Origin: Nannobrachium achirus
Taxonomy: Eukaryota; Chordata; Actinopteri; Myctophiformes; Myctophidae
Length of the DNA: 64,000 bases
Assembly (NCBI GenBank): GCA_963921795.1
Contig: OY997642.1
Coordinates: 60,954,909 to 61,018,908 of the forward strand
Direction: 5' to 3'
The notes beneath the pieces are model-generated. The model had not been told where the DNA came from and did no database searches. It saw only the letters and a program-made list of their open reading frames with translations. Positions 11,255-23,004 of this stretch are shown here, piece after piece. The position numbers and the translations under genes are program-made. Positions within the stretch are counted from its first letter, which is position 1, and each line of letters opens with the position of its first letter.

Positions 11255-12358
11255 ATGTTGCACTGGACGGTGAGCAACGTCAAAGGACCAGATGTATCCC
11301 ATCATGCTGCTGTAGCTGTGGGACACAACATATACTACATCGGGAGGACACGTTGCGCCCATTACAAAATAAGGTGCCTCAAGGAGCACAACGAGGTAAA
11401 CATCTTCAACACGGTGACTTTACGCTGGGCGACGTTGCCAACCGGGAGAGAACTTTCCCTCGAGTGTCCCTCCCGACGTTCGGGCCACACGGCCATGCTG
11501 ACAGGAGGTGTGATTTACGTGTGGGGAGGGCGTAACTATTTCACAGATGTGTACTGCAGTGCGCTTTATGCGCTCAACGTTGACACCCACAGATGGTCCA
11601 AGCCAGAGACTTCTGGAGCCGTTCCGGAGGGGAGGGAGGACCACGCCGCCGGTGTCTTGGGGAAGGTCATGTACGTCCATGGAGGATTCAGCCGGGCTGG
11701 ATGGTCTACTGATACATATCAGCTGGACACCACCATAATGGTCTGGTCTTTGATTAAGATCAGAGGCACACCGCCACGTGTGTCACCATTCCTCTCTGCC
11801 GTCGTCATCGGCACAAAGACGTTTGTGTTTGGGTCCCGAAGGAAAGTGGATCACTACAAAAACATCAGCGTGTTTGACACAGAGACCTGCTGCTGGCTGA
11901 ACACGCCAGGGCTTCTCCCCAAAGGACATTGGAATTACTCAGCCTTTGCCTACAACGGAGAGCTCTACATGTTTGGTCACAAAGTAGGTCGGAGGGACTT
12001 ATTGTTGGTATCAGACGAGAGCCATGATCTGTGGAAATTCAATCCAGAGACCTTCTCTTGGAAGAAGGTTCAGGCCAAGGGGAAAGTCTGGTGTTCAAGG
12101 ATTCCTCTATTGGGCTGTTGCGTGGCGGCAGATCGAATGGTCCTCGCAGGAGACTCAGAGTTGAACATCGTAGACTTTACTCCTAGTCTGAAGACATTAA
12201 GCATGCTAGCGGTCATTCAGTACGGTCTGGAACAGTGTGTACTCCGGCACGACGTCAGGCGGGATGTGGCACGCATGAAACATGAATGTGACATTTCATT
12301 GTCTTTTACGAAAACCCTTATAGGGCGTGTTCACACCAGGGTTATGTGGTCCGCTTAA
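11255..12358 (+). CDS. KLHDC3-like kelch protein, intronless retrogene
   Basis: A single open frame of 367 codons starts MLHWTV and follows KLHDC3 (whose start I recall as MLRWTV) almost to its end. Recognisable blocks are HHAAVAVGHNIY (16-27), NIFNTVTLRW (49-58), WGGRN (90-94), ALNVDTHRW (106-114), HGGF (142-145), DLWKFNP (258-264) and SLKTLSMLAVIQY (311-323). KLHDC3 is a six-kelch beta-propeller, a CUL2 substrate receptor that reads C-terminal degrons. The parent gene has many introns and this copy has none, so it is a retrocopy. Several Gly-Gly kelch motifs are worn (IG at 29-30, FGSR at 192-195, FGH at 240-242). The last ~14 residues come from a flanking transposon (from 12321). It is nested in sense inside an HHLA1 intron. 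The long open frame suggests either recent origin or retained function. Confidence 0.85.
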   Translation: MLHWTVSNVKGPDVSHHAAVAVGHNIYYIGRTRCAHYKIRCLKEHNEVNIFNTVTLRWATLPTGRELSLECPSRRSGHTAMLTGGVIYVWGGRNYFTDVYCSALYALNVDTHRWSKPETSGAVPEGREDHAAGVLGKVMYVHGGFSRAGWSTDTYQLDTTIMVWSLIKIRGTPPRVSPFLSAVVIGTKTFVFGSRRKVDHYKNISVFDTETCCWLNTPGLLPKGHWNYSAFAYNGELYMFGHKVGRRDLLLVSDESHDLWKFNPETFSWKKVQAKGKVWCSRIPLLGCCVAADRMVLAGDSELNIVDFTPSLKTLSMLAVIQYGLEQCVLRHDVRRDVARMKHECDISLSFTKTLIGRVHTRVMWSA

Positions 12359-12966
12359 CCCTTAAGTTCTGTTCAGATTCACTACACCTTCGTTCTGTTC
12401 GGGTCATTTTGACCCGGGGGATATTTGGTTTAAAAAAAACAACACTAATATAAATTTTAACTTATCATGATACATTGACTTTGACTCAATACCAAACAAT
12501 TCATATGATATATATGGTAAATGTTTGCATTTCTGCTTTGCTATATCACATTAAACACTGAAAGAGCTAGGCGTTTTTTACTGATTTAGCTAAAATTCAT
12601 GTAAAAAAAACTACTTTATTTAATACTGGGCAATATTGCTCATGCTTATAGGAAAAAATTAAAATCAGAATGGGGCTTCGGAAGGGGGGTGTTAGATGTG
12701 GGGGTGACTGTGTGTCTGTGTTTTGGATTAATACTGTGTATATCTGTGCTTCCGGGTCAAAATGACCCGAACAGCACTTAAGGTTCAAAAAATATGAGGG
12801 GTGTGTAGCATGGGTGTAGTGCAAAAATATTTTTTTTACATGTTCATCTCAGAAGAATCTTTAAGGCCAGTGAGTTTCAGGTGGAAAAAAAATAAACTTC
12901 TACCTTTTTTTTCCAAATGAAAATGTAAACCGGGTCAAAATGACCCGAAAAGAACTTAAGGGTTAA
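12355..12966. mobile_element. TTAA-type MITE with GGGTCATTTTGACCC ends
   Basis: It is flanked by TTAA at 12355-12358 and 12963-12966. The ends are CCCTTAAGTTCTGTTC and GAAAAGAACTTAAGGG, with the palindrome GGGTCATTTTGACCC next to the left end and its complement near the right. A third internal copy of the end motif lies at about 12748-12785. This is the piggyBac-like target pattern. Confidence 0.8.
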
Positions 12967-13765
12967 AAGGGACCATGGTCCTCTTTCTCCTTTGGTCCGC
13001 TGGTGTGAACGTGCAAAGGGACCATGGTCCCTTTGTTTGGTCCGGACCATGGTCCTCTTGAAAAGGCAGGACTCGGTCCGCTTCCAAAAGGACCATGGTC
13101 CGGTCCGCTGCCGGTGTGAACGGAGCCGGACTTTATAGAGGACCAAACGTAGGTCTGATCAGCCTACAGTGCATTCTGCATTATGTGTTGTTCATTGAAG
13201 AACAATATGGAAAAAAGAATAAACGAGTCCGACTACTCGTGAAGCAATTGTAACTTCGGCTACAAGAGACTACACTCATCAATCTTTATGTTTTGCAGTT
13301 GTGAAGCTGGATTAATAATTAGTTCTAAAAGCATGAATTTCTTACGGGAATGATTGATCCGACCGCTGATAATTCTTCATGAGCTGCAGTAGGCTACACG
13401 TTAATAATTGTATCATCTCTTCTCCCTGTGAGCCGGAGCTGCGGTGTCTTGTAAGCTACATCGAAACTGGTGACCCATCTTGTGCGGTGACTCCAGGGGT
13501 CACTCTCCGAACACGGTGATCATTGTTTGTTTTGACACAAATACTGTCACAAATAAAAGTAAGGTCACCATCTTCTGTATAACACGGGAGGAGAAGGAGG
13601 CGCGCTTGGCTTTTTTTTTTCTCAAGGCATTAGGATTTGTTCTCTCTCTTTTCGCTCTTTTGCTGTTCCCCCTGAGGACAGGCGTGCATGCATGAGTCAA
13701 ACTCTTCACGTTGTTGTTGTTGGGATGGCAGTAAGATGTCATCGTGTGTGGTGCAGAACTCATGG

Positions 13766-13823
13766 TTAAAAAGAACAGATCTGCAAGCTATAGCATCCTG
13801 TTAGTTAGATCTGTTCTTTTTAA
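13766..13823. repeat. Hairpin module with AAAAAGAAC arms
   Basis: The arms AAAAAGAACAGATCTGCAAGC and AGATCTGTTCTTTTT are complementary through the AGATCT core and into the A/T-rich flank. The outer arm differs from the AAAAATAGC arms of other copies. Confidence 0.7.
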
Positions 13824-14464
13824 GTATGCGCCAACGCATATAAAGTTATAGCTCACACGCATATGCTACATTCAACAGGGAGTATGCATTATTTTATTGT
13901 TTTTATGTAGGCTATTATATTAATTTAGCTTCACATATCCAACCTGATAAAGGATAGGAAATATCCTGGACCCGTTGCTTGTAAAGAAAGAAAGAGAGAA
14001 ACAGAGAGAGATTATTTGATGTGGAAACGGTGACGCTTATGTTGTTATTTGGCCACGCGTTCGTGGGCGGCTATTTATTGTTAGTAGGCTTTACGCTTTA
14101 TAGCCTGTATTTTTTGAGAAAAAGAGAGAGAGATTCCTCCGTCCATCCATCACTAATTGGTAATTGCTGCCTGAAATGCGTGAGTTTCGCTTCTTTAAAA
14201 AATAATAATAATAGGCCTGTAGGAAGCGGCTGTGATTAATATCACATAATTAATTGGAATTTGGAATGTGCTCATAGTGTTTCGCCTATTCTGTCAATAG
14301 ATCAACAGACTCCTGTATACCACGTGTCATTTGTTTACATATTTGGTTCTTTTAACAAAAGTCCTGTGTGAACGCTAACCGGACCAAATTCAAAATGCAA
14401 CAATGTAAACATTTGGTCCCTGATCCGGACCTTTTAAGCGGACTTTGGGTGAGAACGTGGCCTA

Positions 14465-15362
14465 AGTTCACTGATACTGATACCTTCACTGATACTCATA
14501 CCTTTTAGTTGATTATAAGGTCAACTAAAAGGAAACTCTGGTAAGCCTTGCGGCTTATTTCCATTGAGATCCTTCTCTATAACTCACATACCATTGAATG
14601 ACAGACAGATAGAACACAGTACTATGCAGTAGATATACTTGTGCTCGAAATGATTCAACCCCCTCTGACAAATGTGTTCATTAGCGTAACCACTGTTCCT
14701 TTGACTTAGAACTTGTCAACTATGCTCAAAACTGTACTTTTTGGAACATTCAGAGTATTTTGCAATTGTTTAAATATCCTGCAGTCGATTATCAATGTGT
14801 TCAGGTGTAATTAAGAGTTGAATTATTGAAAGTGAAAGTGGCCTTGAAAGTGACATTTAGCATTGAATTTGGGGGGAAAAAAACACAACAAAGGTTACTT
14901 TTGAGCCATTTACATTTTCTTGTATGATTTATTTATTTCATTCAGTTGGCAGTTTGTGAATTTAGCCACCTGTAAGTGTTTTTTGCTCTCCTTTAAAGCC
15001 GTCGGTAGGGCATTCCAACTTTTAGTGGTATAGCAGGATAATGAATTTGACCCTTTGTTCAAACTGAATCTGGGTTGAACATGATCTGTGGTGCTGCCTC
15101 TGGCGTTATAATAGCCAGGTGAAACGAAGACAGACTAACTAATTAACTAAGTAATTAGTAAAACAAAAGCCTGCCTACTATGGATTGGGAGCTTAACGTT
15201 AAATATTTCAAAAACTACAAATTATTTCAAAGTAAAAATCTCAAGCATGCATGTCCACAGTAAGGTGGATTTATTGAATTGTGAATCAAGTTGCTAGGTT
15301 AGAGTATGAAGGATCAGCAAGGTGCCAAAGTTTTAAGATTTAAAGGATACATATACCCCAAA
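14465..15362. other. HHLA1 intron, unassigned
   Basis: A short duplication (CACTGATACTGATACCTTCA near 14470) is the only structure I see. No exon is visible. Confidence 0.4.
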
Positions 15363-15500
15363 ACTGGCCTTGGCCACAGGGTAATGGTCCAGGCACCTTG
15401 GCTGACAGCCCAGCTTTTTCAGCGTCGCAGGTTCGAGTCCCGATCCTGACGACCTTTACTGTGTGTCACCCCCTTCTCTACACCTATCAATAAAGAAGAA
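15363..15500 (+). repeat. tRNA-derived SINE
   Basis: A tRNA-like head has an A-box-like region (about 15375-15390) and a B box (GGTTCGAGTCCC at 15430-15441). It is followed by the fish-SINE body GACGACCTTTACTGTGTGTC. It ends near AATAAAGAAG and runs into the TG array. Confidence 0.65.
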
Positions 15501-15522
15501 AAAGCCAAAACATATCTTAAAA

Positions 15523-15523
<1 letters not shown>

Positions 15524-15615
<92 letters not shown>

Positions 15616-15641
15616 CGCGTGTGTGTGCGTGTGTGTGTGCG
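15524..15641. repeat. (TG)n microsatellite
   Basis: About 118 bp of TG with GTGC interruptions at the right end. It begins just after the SINE tail. Confidence 0.95.
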
Positions 15642-15944
15642 CTTGCTTGCTTACTGTGGACATGCTTGCTTAAGATTTTTACTTTGAAATAATTTGTAGT
15701 GAAATATTTAACGCCCAATGCATTGCCAATGGAACAAGTACAAACTTTGTCAGTCTACTACTCCTACATACTTACACATAGAAACACTGATGAATTCAGC
15801 TGCAAAGCTTTTTTAATTAATGTACAAGAGCTTTGCGCAAATTAGAGAAAAAATAGTCACAGTTGTGAGCCTGGCAGCTGTTTTCACTATTTCGTTTTTC
15901 CACCCGACAGCGATGCTAAGCTGTGCCTTTGTCTCCCCCTGCAG

Positions 15945-16027
15945 GTACTGTGATGACAGTCACCTCTGGTACGAGAAGCACACGCTAGAAGTGTGCCGGC
16001 GGGTGCGAAGGATCGCCTTCTCCCGAA
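15945..16027 (+). CDS. HHLA1: HHLA1 cysteine-rich exon 2 of 3
   Basis: A strong acceptor (GTCTCCCCCTGCAG, ending 15944) and a consensus donor (GTAAGT at 16028) enclose 83 bp encoding (R)YCDDSHLWYEKHTLEVC and RRVRRIAFSR. The first base completes an Arg codon begun in the exon ending 8246. Mammalian HHLA1 has RYC..Y.WF.K...ICQRVKRV at the same place, so the two cysteines and the basic RRVRRI stretch are conserved. Phase is 2 in and 1 out. Confidence 0.82.
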
Positions 16028-16081
16028 GTAAGTCTGGACCACTTATTATGTATGGACTCAAAGAACTCCAGCACAAGAGTC

Positions 16082-16739
16082 TTAAAGGACAACTCCTCCC
16101 TAAATCACTTCTGGCTAATTTTCCTACATATATTGACCCAAAAAGACTGTCCATGGGGTCTATATGGGCAGAAATGCCCCTGTCCAATTTCCTCAGCAGA
16201 ACCCAGCAGCTCTCATAGCATAGAGTGGAGTCTATTAAGCCTATCGCTTTTTTATTTGTTGTGGTCAAAAGTGTTTTTATTTTTCATGAATGTGGTATTG
16301 TCATTACAAACATATCCACACATGTCCCACACAAGCCACCACACTCTGCTAAACAGAGATGGTATGCTTTTATGTGTTTTGCCAAGTCCCTGAAAAGATG
16401 CCCTGTGATTGGCCAGTGCAGTCACTTTGATTGGCAGTTGTGCCGAATGCTCACCCCAAAACATTATTTATGAGATTGTGGTGGCTTGTGTGGGACAACC
16501 AAGGCATGGATGTGTTTGTAATGACAACTAGTAACACATTCATGAAAAAGAACTTTTGAACACAACAAATACTTAAAAGCGATAGGCTTATAATAGGCTC
16601 TACGCTATGCTATGCTGGGTTCTGCTGGGGAAACTGGATAACAGGGGCATTTCTGCTTAATAGACCCCTTGGACAGTCTTTTGGGATCAATAGCAGTAAA
16701 ATGAGCCTAGAAGTGATTTAGGGGGGAGTTGTCCTTTAA
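16082..16739. repeat. Foldback element between the last two HHLA1 exons
   Basis: TTAAAGGACAACTCCTCCC at the left is mirrored by GGGGGGAGTTGTCCTTTAA at the right. Arms of about 260 bp, including CATTACAAACATATCC / GTTTGTAATGAC and CCCACACAAGCCACCAC / GTGGTGGCTTGTGTGGG, surround a ~140-bp unique centre. TTAA ends suggest the same target rule as the other TTAA elements. Confidence 0.8.
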
Positions 16740-17036
16740 TGAAATTGAAAAATAACTTTAAAGAAAAGAAAAAACGTTGCCGCGAGCATAAATGCAGCGT
16801 CAATAATAATGGTAAAGCATACAGCTTGGGCTCAAAAGATTATAATATTGTGGAAAAGTTAATTAATTTCCGTAATTCCGTAAAAGAAGAAGAAAAAACA
16901 ACAACATGCATTCATTCAACAAAGATTGGTTTAATTTAGTTTTCTATGGCATACCCCCAATATTGCAATATTACCCATCTGGTCTGGTTGCTCTGCAATA
17001 ACAATGCTTCTTTGGCCCATGCACTCTGTCCCTCAG

Positions 17037-17080
17037 ATCTGAAACAGAGGTGTCTGTCCAGGATGTGTGATAAACTGTGA
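17037..17080 (+). CDS. HHLA1: HHLA1 terminal coding exon
   Basis: The acceptor CTCTGTCCCTCAG (ending 17036) is followed in the required phase by LKQRCLSRMCDKL and a stop (TGA at 17078-17080). The mammalian end is LKQKCLENICKSV as I recall it: same length, same two cysteines. This is the clearest single support for the HHLA1 call. No polyadenylation signal lies within 130 bp; an AATAAA occurs at 18259, beyond a hAT insertion (17215-18161) in the presumed 3' UTR. Confidence 0.85.
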
Positions 17081-17214
17081 CCAACGGAGACGCAGTGCCA
17101 GGGGACACAGACAGGGGGGCGCCGTCCATCACCATGGGAACCAACAACACGTGTCATACGAGGACCACGTGTCTCTACACCCTGGACCAGGACATTACAA
17201 CTGTCCTATTAGAC

Positions 17215-18161
17215 CAGTGGTTCTCAACCTTTTCAGGCCGCGACACCCAACATAATCATATTTGAACTGGGGACCCCCCACCCTGCACAGCGACCGCAGT
17301 TGTGTGGTTTTGTTAGTGAATCTGAGCGCAATGGTGGGGGCGCGGGAGTGTATTGCCGATGATGGAGAGGTTATATAGCTATATGTATTGAGAATGAGAG
17401 GCACTCTTGCCGATTTCGTAAGAGACTTGTCGCCAATTGCAAGATATTTAAAAGTTATTTGGGGCCATGACGATAACCTTTTCTTCCCACTACTAGACTG
17501 AGGATTTATATTGTCTGTGTTATTGTTTACAACCACAATTATTCATGTGTAGCAAGATCACGGTTCCACTAGTTTTTCTAGTAGGCTAGTGTAGGCTTAG
17601 AGGCCTTTTCAGAAGTTAATTTAATGTTTCCCATTTAATGATTTCCTTTATCTTCATCTAATCTTGCGCTAATGCACGCAACTATTTTCGCCAGGTTTTA
17701 AGGACTAGTAGGCTTTTCAGAAGTTAATTTAATGTTTTCTATTTAATGATTTCCTTTATCGTCATCTTGCGCTAATGCACACAACTGTTTTCGCCAGGTT
17801 TTAAGGTCTTATTTAAGTTGTTTCTCATACTGTAAGCTCGCGACCCTCCTTACCCATCGGCCCCCACCGTTGCGCTCAGGTTCACCGTGAAAACTGCGGT
17901 CGCCCCTGCACAAGCACTTGGAATTGTACATTACATTTAGTTTGACTCGATCTGTTCCATTGTGGAAACGCCTCGCAACGCGTTGTGAACATGTTAGATC
18001 TGCTATTTTCACAATCTCTGCCTCTAATATTTGACAATTTACCAATGTTTGACCAGAGGTACTAAAAAGGTCTTTAAAGTCTGTTTAGCTAAAGATACTG
18101 TAGCTTAACATCTTTTGGGGGACACCTCTGGGGGTCCCGACCCACAGGTTGAGAACCACTG
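17215..18161. mobile_element. hAT-like element, CAGTGGTTCTCAACC family
   Basis: The ends are CAGTGGTTCTCAACCTTTTC and CACAGGTTGAGAACCACTG. The flanks TATTAGAC and CGATAGGC are a degraded 8-bp duplication at best. It contains half of the hairpin module (about 17962-18012). Siblings are at 22454-23570 and 38900-39308. No transposase is seen. Confidence 0.75.
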
Positions 18162-19043
18162 CGATAGGCGATCGTCCAAACAGCCTCTCCAAGCCTCCAG
18201 GCCACAGTTGTAAATATATAAATAATAATAAATAATATGCCTGGTTGAATAATGGTTAAATAAAATAGAATAAAATATCTACGACATTCCACCAGACAAG
18301 CGATTCTAAAACTGCATTGGCCCCCTAACACTGATAGTGTACTAAATGTACACTCCCAGAGTTACAGACCTGTAAGGGTGCTTTTGGGGTCCTCACTGAT
18401 AATCTTTTTTAGCTGGGGACCCCCGGAAACCCCCTCAAGAAACCCTGGGGGTCCTCCGGAACCCAATATGAGAACAGCACTGATCTAGAACAATGGTTCC
18501 TAACTCTTTGAAATGAAATATTGACAGTTAAGGGCTATAGGCATGCTTTGTATATACTATAGTATAAACAGCTGTTCCAGGTTATTGATGCTTTAAGATT
18601 ATTACATACAAATAAATACGTAAAACAGACTTGATGTGCTGAGTCCATTTATCTTTTGTAAACGAATGCCCTGCTTCGTTGTGATTGTACAAATGCCACG
18701 GAAATGGACAATCTACAAGCTCACAATGTGTCGCATCGCAGCGCGTTTTGTGCCCTGTGATCTGCCATTTAGGCATATTTGTGATGAAAGTGGTAAATTG
18801 GGTTTTTCCAGGTCAACAATAACCTGGCATTTGTCCAGCCCAGAGGTGAAATTTGCTGCTCATTTTTAGATCATCTATTGCTCTTCGAGACAGAAAGGAG
18901 CTAGGGCAAGTGCCAAGGTGGAGTCTGAAGAGGTGAATTTTCAGATTACTGCGGAAGATCGGATTCGGGAGTGAGTCTGTTCTAACTGCAGTAGGGAGTT
19001 CATTCCACAGTTTGGGGGCCAGGAGGGAGAAGAGTCTGGGACG
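18162..19043. other. Repeat remnants after HHLA1
   Basis: A hAT-like remnant with TTGGGGTCCTCACTGATAATC and TGAGAACAGCACTG lies at about 18380-18482. A hairpin module is at 18708-18772. From about 18880 a widespread fish repeat begins (GGAGTTCATTCCACAGTTTG) and resumes after the hAT element at 19559. Confidence 0.45.
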
Positions 19044-19558
19044 CAGGGGTGTCGCACCAAATTCGGGGCCCTGCCCCCCCCCCCCCCCTCTGAATGTTTT
19101 TCATAGGGGGAACTGGGAATTATTATGCATTGTTTTGTGCTTCAACTATTGAAAAATAGCAGATATACAAGATATTCTAGATCTGCTATTTTTTTTAAAT
19201 CATGAAAATCAAAAAGTCTTTGAATATTTCATTTTTTTAAATCTATGTTTCTATGTCGGTGGTGCTCAAACTTTTTCATGTGAAAGGACCCCCAAAATAA
19301 TATGTATTTGGCCACGGACCCCCATCTCAAAACATTTAGTTCCAGGGACCCCCCAGGAGCAAAATCTGAGTTACAAATGTTCGCTTAAAAAATACATATA
19401 TTCAAAGATTCAAAGACACATTTTCACGACTCGGTGCCGCGCCTTGAGCTTGCATATCTGCTTTTCTTCAATAGCTAAAGTCTAAAATAATTAAGGCCCC
19501 TCCAGCTTGGCCCCTAGTAGCTCAGTCCCACTTTCCCCCCCACCTTGTGACGCCCCTG
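19044..19558. mobile_element. hAT-like element carrying a family A copy
   Basis: The ends are CAGGGGTGTCGCACC and CCTTGTGACGCCCCTG, with an 8-bp duplication CTGGGACG / CTGGGATG (7 of 8). A worn family A element fills about 19120-19495. A C-run lies near 19073. A sibling with the same nested guest is at 27096-27335. Confidence 0.82.
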
Positions 19559-20216
19559 CTGGGATGTGCATGTGGAGCGTTGTCCTGGGTGTTTTAGCAA
19601 AGGTCCTGGCAGCTTCCCTGTGTCAGCTGATCTGAGTGAGAGGGAGAGGTTGTAGGGATGGATCAGGCTTTGGAGATACACAAAATGTCTTCATGTTGAC
19701 TAGGGATGGAGCTTGTTAACACTTGGGGAGCCAAACTCGTTCAGGGACGAGTTATGGCCACTAGATGTCACCCTGCCACAGGAAGTTATATCGTCGAGGG
19801 ACGAGTCAACAAATAGTTAACTTTTCGAGACCGCAGCTTCCCTTTGCATGCCCTGAATCCATTACGTCACCCAGCCAGGGCAGGAAGCCCCCTGTCTCTC
19901 CCCACACGGAAGGATTTTACATGGCTTTAGATTCTACTTTGAAACATAAGAACGGCTTTATCTGAGAATGAGGTAAAAACAGCCCCATGGAGGCAGAGAG
20001 CTGATTGTTTTCACGGCGACACTTTACCGCGAATTTACCGCGATTTTTTTACCGCGAGTTTCGCGAGCGTTTGTAAACAAATGGAGTACCTCCTCAATCT
20101 TCTCTGGACACGCACGTGCACACGCACGAAGCTTGCGGGGCTCATCAAAACATAACGTAAGTCAATGGTGGCACCAGCAACAGCTATAAATGTTATAAAC
20201 CTTGGCCGCCCATGTG

Positions 20217-20534
20217 TTAAAGGAGTAGTTCACCCCCAAAATGACTTTTTTTCTATTGATTACTCACCTCGACTTTAGTTATTTTTTTTTCTCCTTTCTT
20301 TTCTCGTATTTGTCGCTTTCCTAAGACAAAAAAAAAACGGATTATTGTACAGTTTCCCCCATTGATTCCGGATGGGGACCCGGATGGAAAGTAATGCATG
20401 TGGGTCCCCATCCGGAATCAATGTCTTTTGTCTTAGGAATGCGACAAATACAAAAAAATATTATTGAACTAAAGTCTCCATGGGGTGAGAATTCAATAGA
20501 AAAAAATACATTTTGGGGGTGAACTATCCTTTAA
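20217..20534. mobile_element. TTAA-type MITE, copy 2
   Basis: TTAAAGGAGTAGTTCACCCC at the left and GGGGGTGAACTATCCTTTAA at the right. It is reversed relative to the copy at 1512-1749. The centre contains an inverted pair around GGGGACCCGGATGG and GTCCCCATCCGG. Confidence 0.8.
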
Positions 20535-21127
20535 TTTCTCATTGATAATGAGCACCTTATCATCCTGCTTATTGAGCCGGGCTTTTATCAAGACCTCTAT
20601 TGAGCGTTTCTAATATTTTGTGGGGAAAAAAATGACAAATTCTGAACATAACTGGTATCTTTTTTTATTGGCCAGTTGTCGTGACTTTGAGTCTGTGGCT
20701 GACCACCATCTATGAAGATGACAAATGACAAAAGTAACAAAATATTATCATTAAAACAATCATTCATTAGTGTGCAATAAATGTTAGATGGCTTTATAAT
20801 AAGAACAGTATTGTAATAATTCCTCGATCGCCTCTTGTCCTTATTGTTTGATCTTGACACCATGGCCACTAACAAGCTTGATAAGCCCAAAGCATCTTAT
20901 ATTTACAATTGGCTTAAGGCCGCAGCCCACTTTGGCACAGGGCACAGGACACAGGGCAGCCCACAGTCAACGGACACAGGACAGTCAACGGACTTTGAGA
21001 CGCCCACACTCGAGCATAGGCACAGGGCACAGGGCAGTCCACAGTCAACGGACTTCACAGAGAGAGACGCACACTTTGGGGGGGGGGGGGGAAATGCACA
21101 GAGAGAGACGCACACATCACCAATAAG

Positions 21128-21374
21128 TTTTATTTCTTATTTTTTTCAAAACTTTTTTTTATCCTAATTTTTTTTTCTCAAAATTTTTTGTTTCTCAAAC
21201 ATTTTTTTTTCTCAAAACATTTTTTTCTCAAAAAAAATTTTTTTCTCAAAAAATTTTTGTTTCTCAAACATTTTTTTTTTCTCAAAAAAAATTTTTCTCA
21301 AAAAATTTTTTTTTCTCAAAATTTTTTTTTCTCAAAACATTTTTTTTCTCAAAAATAAAGAAATGTTGTGTTGG

Positions 21375-21405
<31 letters not shown>

Positions 21406-21423
21406 CCTTTTTTTTTTTTTTTT
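21128..21423. repeat. T-rich minisatellite (TTTTTTTCTCAAAA units)
   Basis: About ten irregular units of CTCAAAA followed by a run of T, then plain T tracts (21376-21422). It lies inside the 1.8-kb hAT-like element. Confidence 0.85.
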
Positions 21424-21751
21424 AAACTAAAGGCCCGCAAACCTCTAGTATTGATACATTGTTATTGACTTTGTAACGGGCACTTGTTTCGAGCTCCATC
21501 CCTAATGTTGACACATGAACAGGTAACCTTGTACAAAGGTCATTGCCAGCAAAGTCACACAATAACAAAATGACAAAGTGCCTTAGTTGTTACATATACA
21601 GTACTGTACAATGTGTTGCCATCAGTCACAGCAGACAGCATTCATGGATGGATGAAAGGAAACAACGCCTCCTCTAAATTGAGCGCCTTCCTATAATTGC
21701 TGATACCAACCCCCTCCTTTTGAAGTGGCCGGCCATTTGAAAGCCTCTCAA

Positions 21752-21792
21752 CCACACACACACGCACAAACACACAAACGCACGCACGCGCA

Positions 21793-21875
<83 letters not shown>
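21752..21875. repeat. (CA)n microsatellite
   Basis: A CA array with CG-containing interruptions at its left end. Apparent Cys/Val or Thr/His frames across it are artefacts. Confidence 0.95.
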
Positions 21876-21876
<1 letters not shown>

Positions 21877-22194
21877 GGGCCACTATCCCTGGCTACCCCT
21901 GTCATTAAACACCGGTACTGTCTCAGGAAGTCACTGACCTGTCACTCCTGTGAGAAAAAGACATCTCACTGCACTCTTCCCCCCCCCTCTCTGCCACCAT
22001 TGATGCTAGATAGCGACCAATGGTGGGGGAAAAAAATACTCAAATGTGTACAAAGTACAAGTAGGAAAACTTCCTTAGGGCATGGGGTTGGGCACGGTCA
22101 CACCAAGTATGGTTGCCAGCTGATAAGCTGATTCTGCCAATGCATTTCAATGGTAATGGAGTGGATTTTTTGGGAGAAATTCGCAAGAAATGGC

Positions 22195-22393
22195 TAGGCC
22201 TGTCACAATTATTAAAAAATCGTCTAATCGCAATTATTTGATGCAATCGCAATTATTTTGTTATAATCCTCAATCGTTTCCTTGTTGAAAAAAATTCTAA
22301 TTGTTAACAACAAAAACACAATTAAATAGTTAATCGCAATTATTTGAGTGACAATTAATCATCATGTAAAATGTCATAATCGTGACAGCCCTA
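22195..22393. mobile_element. Small hAT-like MITE (TAGGGCTGTCACGATTA type)
   Basis: The ends are TAGGCCTGTCACAATTATT and ATAATCGTGACAGCCCTA. The perfect 8-bp duplication GAAATGGC is at 22187-22194 and 22394-22401. Length is 199 bp. Confidence 0.9.
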
Positions 22394-22628
22394 GAAATGG
22401 CAGATTTCTAAAAATATCCGCTCCATTCCCACTGAAATACACGTTTTGTATGTCAGTGATCCTCAACCTTTTCAGGCTGCAACCCCCAAAATAATCATAT
22501 TTTAACTGGGGACCCCCTCATCCCTGACGAGCATTAAGAGTTGAGGCATTACATTTTCTCACAGCGCCTTGCAAGGCGTTGTGATCGGCTCTTTTCACAA
22601 TTTCTGCCTCAATTTTTTTACAACATGT

Positions 22629-22936
22629 TTAAAGGACCAGGTCACCTCTAGGACAACCAGATCTTATTTTATGGTTGTGTGGGACACAATCAACACAATC
22701 CTGAGTTATTTTTTGAGTTCAATCTGCGTTTTTAGATATTTTAGTATTTCAGCCGATTGCAGCATGCTACAACATATGATGCAAAATGCATCATATGACC
22801 AGTTGTAGCATGCTGAAATACTAACATATCTAAAAACACAGATTGAACACAAAAAATAACTCAGGATTGTGTTGATCGTGTCCCACACAACAATAAAATA
22901 AGATCTGGTTGTCCCAGAGATGACCTGGTCCTTTAA
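22629..22936. mobile_element. Foldback element, nested
   Basis: TTAAAGGACCAGGTCACC and GGTGACCTGGTCCTTTAA-type ends with arms of about 120 bp. The arms pair through CAACACAATCCTGAGTTATT and its complement, and the centre GCATCATATGACC is nearly palindromic. One arm of the same family is at 45641-45766. Confidence 0.85.
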
Positions 22937-23004
22937 ATGTGTCAGTAGAGGTATTAAAAAGTCCTTCAATTGTCACTTTAGAAATGGGCAGATACCCTCT
23001 ATAG

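Larger units (their letters stand above)
12321..14464. mobile_element. DNA transposon with nested MITE
   Basis: The left end TAGGGCGTGTTCACACC and the right end (complement TAGGCCACGTTCTCACC) are inverted. Inner repeats of the type GGACCATGGTCC and TTTGGTCCGG cluster near both ends (12970-13110 and 14385-14450). It supplies the C-terminal codons and stop of the kelch retrogene. A MITE is inserted at 12355. No transposase is recognised, so it is non-autonomous. Confidence 0.6.
19701..21504. mobile_element. 1.8-kb non-autonomous hAT-like element
   Basis: The ends are TAGGGATGGAGCTTG and TCGAGCTCCATCCCTA. The perfect 8-bp duplication ATGTTGAC is at 19693-19700 and 21505-21512. It contains a nested TTAA MITE (20217-20534), a GGACACAGG/CACAGGGCA repeat patch (20930-21060) and a T-rich minisatellite. 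No transposase frame is visible. Confidence 0.88.

Noticed and set aside
12597-12824. 75-codon minus-strand frame
   Set aside because: Lies inside the TTAA-type MITE.
15420-15445. Possible tRNA gene
   Set aside because: Only the B box and partial head fit; the body and tail are those of a SINE.
15463-15718. Cys/Val and Thr/His frames
   Set aside because: Translation of the TG array.
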